NCBI RefSeq assembly: GCF_003265705.1
Contig: NW_020313044.1
Coordinates: 1,528,463 to 1,592,462 of the forward strand
DNA from: Callorhinus ursinus
Lineage: Eukaryota; Chordata; Mammalia; Carnivora; Otariidae
Direction of reading: 5' to 3'
DNA: 64,000 bases
Both the position numbers and the translations under genes were made by a program. Position 1 is the first letter of the stretch. Every line of letters begins with the position of its first letter. Below are positions 1-12,700 of the stretch, in pieces. The notes beneath the pieces were generated by a model that had not been told where the DNA came from, made no database searches, and saw only the letters and a list, made by a program, of their open reading frames with translations.

Positions 1-302
1 AATTGAGAACCCCAGATATATGTTTAAAGGAATTGATGTTTCCTCAACATTTGCCTGAACTGAATGGGGAAAGGGAATCCTCCATACCTCTTCCCACTTT
101 ATACTCCTAATGAGGAAAGGAAAATGCTCCTCCCTTCTCTATGGCAGAGGTCAGCCAAGTCCTGGACTAAGACTGAAAACCATGTTTTTAGAAAGAACGG
201 TTTCCAATCTTCATTTCTTGACTTTATGATGAACAAATACAGTCAGTGTTAGTGTAGAGCTAACCCGCTTTATGCCTCATGCCAAGGTCTCTGGCCTGGG
301 GT

Positions 303-500
303 CTTTTTTTTTTTTTTAAGATTTTATTGCTTTGACAGAGAGAGACACTTTGAGAGAGGGAACACAGCAGGGGGAGTGGGAGAGGGAGGAGCAGGCTCCC
401 CGCTGAGCAGGGAGCCCGATGTGGAGCTCGATCCCAGGACCCCGGGATCATGACCTGAGCCGAAGGCAGACGCTTAACGACTGAGCAACCCAGGCGCCCC
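303..500 (-). mobile_element. CAN-SINE
   Basis: Complete copy read on the minus strand, with GGGGCGCCTGGGTTGCTCAG head at its right end and A-tail at its left. Confidence 0.95.
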
Positions 501-663
501 TCCGGTCTGGGGTCTTAACCCTTAGCCTCATCTGCCAAGCCCAAGCAACCCTTACAGCCCTGACTTCTTAAGAATCTATAATTGAGGATCTTACATATTT
601 AAAGTCTAATACGGTGTCAACTCTAGAAAGGCACACTGTTCTTTGATGAGGATTTGGTAACAG

Positions 664-905
664 CAAATCCATTCAGGGTATGGACACTGGAGCCATACTG
701 TCTAGGTTCGAACCCCAACTCCACCGTTCATTAGCTGTGTGATCTTACACAAGCTACTTAATCCCTCTGTGTCTCAATACCTGTATCTGTAAAATGTGCA
801 AAATAATAAGTACCTGCCTCATAGAATTGTTGTGAAAATTAGTTTGTATATATAAAATGAGTTCATAAAAAGTCTTGCATATAGTAAGCCCTGAAAAATG
901 TTAGC
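664..905 (+). mobile_element. MIR SINE
   Basis: Tracks the MIR core: GGTTCGAACCCCAACTCCAC, TTAGCTGTGTGATCTTACAC, then CTGTATCTGTAAAATG and GTACCTGCCTCATAG. Confidence 0.85.
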
Positions 906-913
906 TACTATTA

Positions 914-1113
914 TTTTTTTTTAAAGATTTTATTTATTTATTTATTTGAGAGAGAGAGAGAGAGAGAGAGACAGCATGAGAGGGGAGAGGGTCAGAGAGA
1001 GAAGCAGGGTCCCCGCCGAGCCGGGAACCTGATGTGGGACTCGATCCCAGGACTCCGGGATCATGACCTGAGCCAAAGGCAGTTGCTTAACCAACTGAGC
1101 CACGCAGGCGCCC
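914..1113 (-). mobile_element. CAN-SINE
   Basis: Flanked by target duplications TTAGCTACTATTATT; it interrupts the 3' end of the MIR. Confidence 0.95.
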
Positions 1114-1115
1114 AT

Positions 1116-2126
1116 TAGCTACTATTATTATTCCTAAAAATAACATGAATCAAATTGCATGGCACCTATGCAATGGGAGGATAGTATAAGAAATTATATA
1201 GGCAAATGGTGCCTTTTAGGCAAATACAATTTTTTTCACAAAATAGATAAACTAATTAAGCCCTAGTTTTTGTTTTGCAACTCAGAATTTCCACTTAAGA
1301 TTACTGAAATGTGAACATGTGTACCAGTCTCTTCTTTGGGGGTGGGGGTTGGTTCTACTTTTCTGGAGAGAATGATCAGGAAATGACCCACTAGGTTAGG
1401 CAGTGAATCCAGGGACCCCCTCCTCATACCTGGAGGTGGAGGTGCTTCAAACATTTTCCTCCTCAGGCCACCAGGAGTACATGCTTGGCAGGTTAAGTAT
1501 GTGGGGGTGGGACAGAGGAGTAGCATCTCCCCCTCAGCCATCTGCACCTACTGTGGAAACAGCTTTTTGCTCCTTTCGCTCTGAGTTCAAGGGCTCAGGG
1601 AGAAGGCCAGGTAGCTTCCCTCTGGACAGAGGCAAGAGCAGGCGGTGGAGGCTGCGGGCCCCAGAAGCTGTGTTAAAGAATGCAGGAGTGCCCTCTGCTG
1701 GGAGGCACACGCATGGCACTCCCGGAGAAGAGCCCTGGCCAACCTTCCAAACATCAGTCCACTAACAGCCCTTCTTCCCTCCCACTCACTGAAAAAAGGT
1801 CTCCCTGCTCCAGAACTCGGGAAGAGGTCACTTTTGTCTCTATTCTGTCTCATCCAGGCTTCAGAGATCTTTGTCCTTTTCTAGTCCTGGGCTAGCACTC
1901 CCACTAGGTTAGTGTGGGAGAGTGACGTTTAGTCAATTCCACTGCCACCGCAGGCCATACGGCTGTATCTCACTACGAAGACGAAAACCTACTTGCCTTA
2001 AGAGCTCTAAGAACGGAAAGCATGGGATAGTGCTGAAGAATGTACTTTAAAAGGTCTTCCTAAAAAAAAAACAAGTAAATTAAAGGTCTTCCTTAAGTCT
2101 AACAGCTCTTGTTTGCTACTTTTCTT
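1116..2126. other. Unique intergenic segment
   Basis: No recognised gene or repeat apart from the CTCF-like motif. Overlapping open frames of 60-120 codons on both strands between 1263 and 1895 resemble no protein I know and have no splice context. Confidence 0.4.
1688..1701 (-). promoter_or_regulatory. CTCF-like motif between CDC25C and its left neighbour
   Basis: The minus strand reads CCAGCAGAGGGCAC, which fits the CTCF consensus CCASYAGRKGGCRS at every position. It lies in a short unique, GC-richer stretch (about 1320-1900) between SINEs. Confidence 0.6.
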
Positions 2127-2331
2127 TTCTTTTTTTTTTTTTAAAGATTTATTTATTTATTTTGAGAGAGAGAGAATGAGAGAGAGAGAGTACATGAGAG
2201 GGGGGAGGGTCAGAGGGAGAAGCAGACTTCCCGCTGAGCAGGAAGCCCGATGTGGGACTCGATCCTGGGACTCCAGGATCATGACCTGAGCCGAAGGCAG
2301 TCGCTTAACCAACTGAGCCACCCAGGCGCCC
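2127..2331 (-). mobile_element. CAN-SINE
   Basis: Full copy with target duplication TGTTTGCTACTTTTCT on both sides. Confidence 0.95.
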
Positions 2332-2671
2332 TGTTTGCTACTTTTCTATCCTTTTATTCCTATCTTCAGACAGAACATATCTCTGCTTCCAACTATCCCA
2401 AGTCATCTCTGTGAGATGTAAAATGAAGTCAAGGAAAGAGCTGGGAAATGGGAAAAGTCAAAATTCCATTGAGGTTGTAGATAAGCAATCTTTTAAAGCC
2501 CAACTCACCTATAACCTGATTTAGAGATGCCAATCACCTTGGTTTTCTGTGCCTAGTTATCACAGAGTGCTGAGTGTGGGGCACACTTTTAAGGTAACGC
2601 ATACTTGGAATGGTCCAGGAAAGGAAAGCTGAGATATTGCTAAAGAATACAACTTGAAAGGTTTTCCTTAA

Positions 2672-2805
2672 GGGGCGCCTGGGTGGCTCAGTTGGTTAAG
2701 TGAGCCCTGCCTCGGGCTCTGAGCTGGGCAGGGAGATTCTTTCTCTCTCTCCCTCTCCCCCCTACCCCACCCCTCGCTAAAAAAAAAAAAAAAAGAAAAA
2801 AGAAG
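2672..2805 (+). mobile_element. CAN-SINE with internal deletion
   Basis: The head GGGGCGCCTGGGTGGCTCAG is followed directly by the GAGCCCTGCCTCGGG block; the middle is missing. Target duplication AAGGTTTTCCTTAA (second copy one mismatch). Confidence 0.85.
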
Positions 2806-2827
2806 AAAAAAAGCTTTTCCTTAATTC

Positions 2828-3013
2828 CAGAGCAGTGGTTTTCAAGCCTCAGCATGCATCAGAATCACCTGAAAGGGAAAAAACTTAAAACCCCAAATCC
2901 GGAGCCCTCAGAGGTTTTGATTTAGTGGGTCTGCTGTGAGGCCTGAAAATTTACATTTCAAAGTTCAGATGATCCCTATGGTCCAGGGCCCAAATCCGAG
3001 AACCACTGGTCTA
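2828..3013 (+). mobile_element. MER5A-like hAT DNA transposon
   Basis: Non-autonomous hAT fragment with terminal inverted CAGTGGTTTTCAA ... GAGAACCACTG and the internal CATCAGAATCACCTG. Confidence 0.85.
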
Positions 3014-3091
3014 GAGAGAAGCACCTCGGCCTCAGCTATAAATCAAGATTGTTACACCTTTGTCTGAAGGAGACTAATTTGGTGATCTCTT

Positions 3092-3295
3092 TCTTTTTTT
3101 TTTTTTTTTAAGATTTTATTTATTCATTTCAGACACAGAGATACAGAGAGAGAGAGAGAGAGCATGAGCAGGGGGAGAGGCAGAGGCAGGCTCCACGCTG
3201 AGCCAGGAGCCCGATGTGGGGCTCCATCCCAGGACTCCGGCATCATGACCTGAGCCGAAGGCAGACGCTTAACCATCTGAGCCACCCAGGCGCCC
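3092..3295 (-). mobile_element. CAN-SINE
   Basis: Full copy; target duplication GGTGATCTCTTTCTT at 3081-3095 and 3296-3310. Confidence 0.95.
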
Positions 3296-3344
3296 GGTGA
3301 TCTCTTTCTTACAAAGATCTTCTAGGAGTAGACTGGGCTCACAA

Positions 3345-3760
3345 TCAAATCTCTCATTCTGCAGTGTTTATTTTCCCATTTAAGGAAAAGAGAGAAGGAA
3401 ACAAAGAAGGCAAGTACAGAGAAAGAAGATGGGCACAGGCAGAAGACCAGGGAAAGCGCTGGCTGGCTTGTGGGAAGACAAGTCTAAATGGGAAGAGAAT
3501 GCAAACACTTCCTGAAGCAACAAATCGCCATATAACTCAAGGCTACAGCCTTCTAGAGCTGGCTCCAGGACTCAGTCACCAGCCAGCAGCTCTGCTAAAA
3601 CCAACACCCAGGCCTGGAATTTCATTAGCTTGGCAGCTTGTTGGTTTGCAGACATCTTTTAACAATCTTGGGTTTAGCCACATACAACATGGCCTCTTTC
3701 TGGTCAGCATTTCTACAGTGTCTTTTGGTGACTCCTAGACAGCCAACCACTGACCCACTA
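3345..3760 (-). other. CDC25C: CDC25C 3' UTR and poly(A) signal
   Basis: The stop codon is at 3761-3763. The first AATAAA on the minus strand is at 3367-3372, giving a 3' UTR of roughly 400 bases. The 3' boundary is inferred from the signal alone. The plus-strand open frame across this stretch is a shadow. Confidence 0.6.
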
Positions 3761-6700
3761 TCATGGGCTCACATCCTTCACCAGTAAGGCAATCTGCTCC
3801 TGCAGCTGCCGCTCTCCTTCCCATGCTTTGCTCTGGCTTTGACACCTCAGCAGCTCAGCCTTATGGTCTTGATGATGCATAGGGCAGTAGCTCTGTGGTT
3901 CACACAGCTCCTGAAAGGTAGGGGACAAAGTAAGGGATACTCTAGTCTCCAGAACTTCCTACGAGGTATAATAGAGATGCTGCTGGTGGTAGCTAAGAAG
4001 GAGGAGTTTCCTCTCAGAGGGCTTTGCAGGCCGTGGAAGTTGCATGCTCATGATGGCTCCCCCCAAACCTGAGCTCTCCTGTTGCCCCATGTGCCCCATC
4101 CTTTACCGTATATTCTGGAAAGAAGTCTTTGTAGCCCCCTTTGAGGATATATAGTTCTGGGTAGTACAATGCAGGATACTGGTTCAGAGCCCTGTCCTCT
4201 TCTCTCAGAGAGCGGCACCTTTAAAAAAAACCCAGAGGTGGGTGGGTGGAAAGAAGCAAGGTCAGGATTCCATGTGCCATTCACTGGAGAGGGGAAAGAA
4301 GAAAAAAAGACTATGGGTAACCCAAAAGGACCTCCAGATCTGTCTTTGCAAAACAAGACTCAAGCAGTCACTCTTTCTCCTCCTCATTCCCAATCCTTTT
4401 TCCTTCACTGCTCTAAACTTTTAAATTGTGGAAACCTTTCTTTCTACCTCCCTAACCTTTAAACTACAATGGAAAGAATGCATTCATTCATTCCAGCCTC
4501 TGTCTGAACTGGTCTGGGAAGGTTCTCTGGTTTTAAGTCCCAATTCAAGGGCCATTTCTAACACCCACCCAAACCCATGTAGACACTCACATTCGGGGAC
4601 CCCTCTCTGAGGAGAATTCACAGTGGAATATGATGATTATTCTTTTCCGGGTGTCCAAAGGGACAATGGGCTTCTTCAGAAAGAAGTCATACAGTTCTTC
4701 CTGACTGTACAAGTTTAAGGCTCCCTGTAGAAAAATTTCAGTATTTTCTTAAGGGGCTGTGGATAGTTCCAACACTTAGAAATAACTGGGATACCATCTT
4801 GGGATATTTGGGCCAGGAAGTCTAGACTGTAAGCACTTTCAGGGCATAAGATCTAATTATATCTCTGTGTCTATCCCCAAGGTCTACCATGAGCTTGGCA
4901 TGTAGTAGGTACTCAATAAATGTTTGTAGATCTGACCCCCCCTTAAATCTGTAGGAATCATTGTAAGAATGTCTATGAGTGTCTGCAAAGTGCTTCTCAG
5001 TCTTTGGATTAATATTTTATTTCCAAGTAGGAGCCCTTGGCTCCAACGGAATAAAGGGAGATTGGTCTAGGAGGGAAAGGGAAAATAAATTGCCCAAGGT
5101 ATACAGAATTAGAACAGGAATGAGGACTGGCAGCCTTGATGTGCTCCAAAAGTAGAACCTCTGCCTTGGTTCTGGAGTTCATAGGACTTTTGTCCACAGA
5201 CTCTTCTCATTAAAGAGCTACCTCCAGCCCCTCCCCTCTAATGTCCCCAATGTAACCTCACCTGGATGTGTCCTCCCAGGTATTCATATGGATAGCGGCA
5301 ATCGATGATATAAAACTTCTCAATCAGACTCTGGAACTTCCCTGACAGTAAGGCAGCCACCTACACAGAAACATTCCCTATCACTCTGGGAGATAAGAGT
5401 CAATCACACAATTCCTGATTTGTACTCCCTTTGGTCACCCAGGATTCCACTGTATGCCCAGTCTCCAAAGGTCCCCTATATTTGAAATGGGGCAATGATT
5501 CATCCCTACTGCTCATTCAAGAGGATAAAATATGAAATGGTCTTTTTGGAGCACCAAAATAGCTGGTATTGCGAAGACACCAGGTAAAAGCATATTCAAG
5601 GCACTCATCTGGAGGCAGGCATGGCTACAATCAGCCTCTCAAAAGACACCCAAGGACTTCTGTAGTAGTACAGGTAGCAGCAAGCGATTCCAACTTTGCA
5701 AGAAGAAATGGGAAATGGTTCCATCATAAAGGAAGAAAACAAGTCTTTCAGAAAAGGATATGGAAGGAAAGGGTTGATATCCTTAAGCTACTTGTAGGAG
5801 TATACATTGATTTAACCTTTCTGGGGCGAACTTTGTAATGTAAATGTAATTACACTTTGACTCAGCAATTTCTTTCCCAACATCTTTAGTGAACAGAAAA
5901 GTACACAAAGATGTGGCACAATAATATTCACCTTAGCCATTATTTTAGGTTATCAAATAACTTAAATATTAGTTAGCTTAAGTTATCCAATAATTTAAAG
6001 TTACAAATAACTTAAATATTCAAAAATAAAGGGGCACCTGGGTGGCTCAGTCATTAAGCGTCTGCCTTCAGCTCAGGTCATGATCCCAGGGTCCTGGGAT
6101 CGAGTCCCACATCGGGCTCCCTGCTCGGCAGGAAGCCTGTTTCTCCCTCTCCCACTCCCCCTGCTTGTGTTCCTGCTCTCGCTATCTCTCTCTCTGTCAA
6201 ATAAATAAAATCTTAAAAAAAAAAAATCAAAAATAGGGGTTTGGTTAAATTATACACGCCAATATAATAGAATATTATATAGTCATTAGAAGGATAATAT
6301 AGATTTGTTTCACTGAGGTAGAAAGATGTTTACAATGTCTTGCTAACTTCAACACTACATGGTCATTATAATCCTATTTTTATCAAATATATTCCAGAAT
6401 AAAATCTGGAAGGCCATAAGGAAAATATTACCAGTGGTTATCTCTGGTGGTGAGATTATGGGTAGGGGACCAAATAATTATTGCACAAACTAGGACACTT
6501 TTGAGAGTGAAAGAGAATACTATTAATAATTACCATGCGCTGAAAGGTGTCAATGGGATTGTAATACTAAATCAGGATGTGAGATCGCCCAAACTGAGTG
6601 ATTTTGACTATTTTCCTTCCCTCCCTTCTTTCCTTGCTTGCTTTCTTCCATAACAATTATCTATCATTTGTTTAATTAAAAACAAAGGCAAAAGAATGGG

Positions 6701-9700
6701 ATAAATGGGAGTTCTTTAACACAGCTTCAGCTGAATGAGGAGCCTATGTGAGTGGACACAGTGAAGTACAATGGAAGCGGGGATTTTAGGGACGGAACAG
6801 AACAGATGGTACCTTATGTAACCAGGTACCATCTCCAGAAATCTGCTTACTGTTTCTGGGTTGACGTACTTCAGATCCTGGTGTCTCCCTGACACGGTTG
6901 GCAGCACACATACCTAGAAATACCCAAGAACTGAAATAACAGCAAGTTTTCTACACCCCAGTTTGAGATCAAAGACCTATATATTGCCCTTCTTTCCAAA
7001 TGACCTTTTAAAACTCCATGTGGGGTGGGCCTGGGTTGAGTTTTTGACTCTTCATTTCAGCTCAGGTCACGATCTCAGGGTTGTGATATTGAGCCCCGTG
7101 ATGGGCTCTGCACTGGGCATGAAGCCTGCTTAAGATTCTTTCTCTCCCTCTTCCACCACCCTGGCCCCTGCTCTCTCTCTCTCGCTCAAAAAAATAAAAA
7201 ATTAAAAATAAAAAATAAAACCCCAGATGCCTTCAAAAGAATCAATGGTCTCTATAATGAGCAAATGCAGCAATTCCATTTCTAAGAAGTGATTCTAAGT
7301 AATGAATTAAGGACTCACACAAAGTTTTAGATTTAGCTGCAAATATGCCCATCTTGGTATTGTTCATAAGGAAAAATTGTAAACGTAAATATCCTACAAG
7401 AAATTATGAGCAGGGGTGCCTGGCTGGCTCAGCTGGTATAGCATGCTCAACTCCTGATTGTGGGGTTGTGAGTTAAAGCCCCAGAATGGGTGTGGAGATT
7501 ATTTAAAAATAAAAAATGTAAAAAATTTTTTAAAAAAATTATGGGCAGCCAAAAAAATGAAATACTGTACTATTAAAAATTATGAAATGGTGAAGCAGAA
7601 CTGTTTATTGACATGAAAGATGTTCCTGATACATTAAATGATGGGGGAAAAAAAACAGTGGATCACAAAACAGTATAAATCATTTTTTTGTGAAAGAACA
7701 AAAAAATGTATTTGGTTATGTGCATGTGTGTTTGTGAAAATACATAGAAAAAAGTCTGGAGGAATATGTACCAAGATGTTAAAAGCAATAATATTTTTAA
7801 AAGACTTGAGGTATATTTCATTTTCTACTTTTTCTGTAATGACCAAGTATTATTTACATAATTTTAATTTAAAAAAAAGAAAAAAGTAAAAAGCCTCATA
7901 CCTTCCCCAGTGCTCTGCATTTTCCCAGAATGAATAAGAAATACTTTCTCACTGGAAAGGCTTAGGGTCTAAATCTACCACCATAGCATCTTCAGTTTAT
8001 CAAATAGTCCTTGGTGAGGATGCATAATTATACCTAGTGTCTTCTTCAAGCAAAGAAAAAAAGACTCAGATCCAAAATGACTCAGTGGAATATAAGATGA
8101 ATATAACCAAACTCACCTTGGAGAAATCACCAATCAGAGAGCCCTGGTTAGAATCTTCCTCCAGCATCTGAGTGATATTAATGTCACAGAGAGAGACTGT
8201 CTTCTTTAGACCTAAGCCCTGAGGATGACAAGATGCCCCCCACCGCCAATTCTCATGTTAAAGGTTTAAAACCCAGGAGAGGAAGGAGTGGAGACTTATT
8301 AAAAATACACACACCCTTTGGAAAAAAAAAATGCACAAAGATTTGGCTGTAAAAATGAATATCCCAGCAAGTTTATAATAGAGAAAGATTACTAATAAAT
8401 AACAGTCTTGGTTAAACAGATCATATTTCACATTATAGATTACTATTATGCAATAAAAAGTTATGTTGTAGATTAATTTCATTGACATGAAAATAAGTTC
8501 ATGATATCCTTAAGAAAGTGAGAAAACTCATACTTTGTAATATCACTTTAATAAAAGAAAAAAGTCTGCATCAAAGAGTTTAGAAAAACATACACCAAGT
8601 GTTGACGATAATTATCTCTGGCCTATGGGATTATGGGCATTTCACAATAGCTTCTTTTGTTTATGTATAAATTCTATACTATCATATGCTGATTTTATAA
8701 AATAGTATTCAGATTTTTTTTTTAAAGGAGGGGTAGGGAATGACAGCTAAATTTTTCAAAAGTTGCCTCCCACCAAACCAGTATGCTCCCTGATGCTGTT
8801 TCTGTCAGAATGCAGGTAAAACAGCTGTAAATATCCTTACCATTCCTGGTGTCCTTGTGTCCTCTCAAATCTTATAAAAGAAGGTTGGGAAGACAGTATG
8901 CCAACACCATTTCCAAAAGTGTAATATAACAGATATTTATTGTTAAATATTTTATATATGGGTACAGATGTAAAAAAGACAAGAAAGACATAAAGAACAA
9001 GGAGATAAAAGTAAAAGTAATGAGAAAGAAGACAAGATATCCTAAAGCAATCCTCATAACAAAAAAGCAGAGAACACAATGAGATAGAAGATTAAATAGA
9101 TTCTCATCTTAAAAAGTTCTTACCTTCCTGAGCTCTTTGTGGCTAGAACAATACTCCTTTTTTTCTTTATCTGGTACTGGGTTGTCCTTGAATTTTACCA
9201 CCCGCTTCAGTCTTGGCCTGTTCAAATTCTCTGGCAATGAAGGGGAGCGATACAAGGAGCTTCTATTCAGAGATGCCTGTATGGGAATATCAACCCCATA
9301 TGTTCTTATTCCTCTAAGTGTGTCTGCATGCCAGCAGCATGAACATCTCCTGCAAACTTGTTGGAAATGAAGAATCCTAGATGTTGAGCCTCACCCCAGA
9401 CCTACTGATTTAACATCTGCATTTTAGCAAGCACCAGTGATTTCTAGCAACAATCAAGTTTGATAGGCAAAACCCTAGGTAAGCAACCACTCTTCCCCTC
9501 CTCATTAACATCTTTCTCCTCAGAGTGCATCCTATTCCATCTCCACAAGATGTATTAAATCTAGCCAAACCAAATTCACCACCTAACCATCTTATATGTA
9601 CCAATTCTTGTAGGAGAAAGCAAATGCAAGCTCAGTTCCTCCAGTCAAGTGAAAACCAAACAAACAAACCTAATCCCACAGTTTCTCTATGGGATCCTAA

Positions 9701-12700
9701 GACTCTAACAATCAAGATTTAAGGACCCCAACAAAATTGAAGATGACAAACCAAAAAGGTCAGCCTACTTTGTAAAAAAATACTAAGCAGCAAGAGTATG
9801 TGTCACTTTTTTGGGGTAGTAGTTTCTTTGAAGGAGAAAGGAAAAAAAGTAACTCAGCTTTCTTATAAAGCAGGTTGTTAATGGGAAAATACAAAATAAG
9901 CATCATGCAAGGGAAAAGGGAACACCAGAATCCAGTATCAGGATGAACATTTTGGGATTGATATTATGAAGCCCATCAGGAAAAAATGGATTAAATACCA
10001 TAAAGAACTGGCCTTGGAAGTTACTCAGACTAAAGTGCAAAAAGAGGGACTACTGTCTCCCTGAAAGCCATGATTTGAGTGTTATAAACAGAGGCAGGGA
10101 GATATAGTAAATGACCTCTGATAACAACTTCCAACTAACCTAAGATTCTTTTTTTTAATTTTAATTTTAGTTATCTCTATATCCAACGTGGGGCTTGAAC
10201 TCATGACCCTGAGATCAAGAGTCCCATGCTCTATTGACTGAGCCAGTCAGAGACCCTTCAACTAATCCAAGATTCTTATTCTCTATTCCCAGATACCTTC
10301 TACCTCTGCCCTACACGAAAGGCAGAAGTTCCTACTTTATACACTCACCTTGCTAACTACTATGGATTGATTTAGAAGGGGGGCTAGATAATAACAGAGC
10401 CACAACTAGAAAACAAGTAGATGGTCAATGGTTTCTGGGAGAATACAATAAAAACACCAATATTTTACTTTATAATAACTGTATCTATTACAGTGTTTGT
10501 CACATCTGTGGTCCCATCTAAGGGAAACTCCATTGTTCCTGGTACCAGCTGAAGGTATAGTTCACCTTTTATATACCAATATTTTACACCTACCTGTCCC
10601 CTTAGATCCCTGCCAGTCAACTCCCTATGTCCCCACAACCCTACCCAGAGCCACTGACTGGCCCAGAGTGCTGTTTCGACATATCCATTTAGTAGCCTAG
10701 AACATGTAAAAATAATCTGGGCCAATTAAGTTCTCTCTCCTGGGAATCTAACTTAGAAAATGGCAAAATAATTAGGCAGCAACAGAAGCCAAAACTTAAA
10801 AGGAAAAGCTAAAAGATAGAGTCAAAGCCATGATGCCAATGATGAATGCATGGATGAACCAAAGTTACAGTGGCAGAAGAGATGCAGTGAAAGATTGAGG
10901 AACAGGCTAGCCGGACTTCTTGACAGACTTCCCTTCATATAACTTCAATTTTGCCCTGAGAAGAAGGCAGGAAGAAGCCAGATCAGAATTTCAAATTTGA
11001 TGTCCTTAGTTCAAACTTTGTTTTTCTTAACCAAAAGAGCTGCTCTAGAACACACCAAATTACTAAGCTAAGGGCTCATTGTATTTTATTTTATTATTTT
11101 TTAAAAGATTTATTTATTATTTTAGCTGGGGGGAGGGTCAGAGGGAAAGGGAGAGAGAGAATCACAAGCAGACTCCCCGCTGAGTGAGGAGCTGGCTGCA
11201 GGGCTCAATCCCGGGCTGGACCTCATGACCCTGAGATCACGACCTGAGCCAAAATCAAGAGTCAGACACTCAACCAACTGAGCCATCCAGGCACCTCTAA
11301 GGGCTCATTGTAAAGAGTCTCGAATGAATTAGCTACTAAGGAAAACATTTCCATTTTTTAGTATTATATCTAACAGATCTTTATCTAACCCACAGTCACA
11401 GAAATTTTCTCCTATGTTTTGTTCTTCAGATGTTTTATAGTTTTAAAATTCATATTCAGGTCTATTATATCCATTTTGTACTAATTTCTATATAAGGTAT
11501 AAGGTATGGATTGAGGTTTTTGTTTTTCATATAGATTTTCAATTGCTCCAGCACAATTTGTTGAAAAAGACTGTTTTCTCCATTTAATTGCTTTGTATCT
11601 TGGTCTAATTATCAACTGACCATATACGCATGAGTCTATTTCTCAAATCTCTGTTCTCTTGCATCAACGCTTTAGGTTTCTGGTAGCTATTATCATGGTG
11701 ATAATGAAGCTGATAAACATCTTTATGGGTTTCATATGGTCTAAAGGCAAGAATCCAGAAATAAATGATAGGAGAAAACTACTTTAACAAACAGAAACAG
11801 CCACTACTGTTCTGACAGATTCTTTCCAAAACATTTATATAAAAACAAATGGCAACTTACTGCAAAGAGCATACGTGTTTGGTCATGAAGGGATGATGAT
11901 AGTGAAGATACTGTAGCTTTGTCTAGTCACAAGTTTCCCAGTTCTCAGAAGCTGGGGTGGGGGGGGGAACCCAGGACCAGCTGGCTTAGATTGCATTCAA
12001 CATCTACCCATTAGAGACTTTCCTTCTTTAAGGACTCAATCAACGCTTTCAATATCTGGGAGTTTTAAGCATTGAAAAGGCCAGGAAGAAGAAAAGGAAA
12101 CTTGCGAAGCTCAGTTCTACCTGCAGATTTTATAAAAAGGTTTAAATAAATAATCATTGTTTTGTAAACTGAGGAGACATCACCATTGCCTCATGGCCTA
12201 CACACTCTTCAACACACACAGACTTGCTTCTGTTTGTACCACTCTACCGCTCTTGTCAAGGTTCTCAATGATCTTCATTTCATGTCACCATATCTGACAG
12301 TCACTTCTTTAGACATCTATTTTTCTGAACTTCATAGTGGCGTCCACTGAGTTGGCTACTGCCTTCTTCCTTGGCTTCAGTGGCACCTCCTAGTTTAGTT
12401 TAGTGCTAGTACAGGCAACCCCTTAACTAAAAGAACCATGATGATTCTACCTCTCTGTTGCTCCTTCTCAGTCTTCTTTGTTGGGCCTCCTCATCTACCA
12501 AACCTCTAATAGATGTTGGATTCATCAGGGTTAGGTCCTGGCCCTTTTTTATCCCCTCACTTTTGCCTTACATGATTTTTTCTACCTGTGAATTCAGATT
12601 TTCCCTCTATACAGATGACTCTCAAATATTTATTTCCAATCAAAACTTCTGCTTTTATTTCCAGATTTCCATATCCACATACTTGATTGACAATTTCTGA

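Noticed and set aside
303..500. CAN-SINE heads as tRNA genes.
   Set aside because: The heads derive from tRNA but are fused to CT bodies and poly(A) tails, flanked by target duplications, and do not fold as intact tRNAs.
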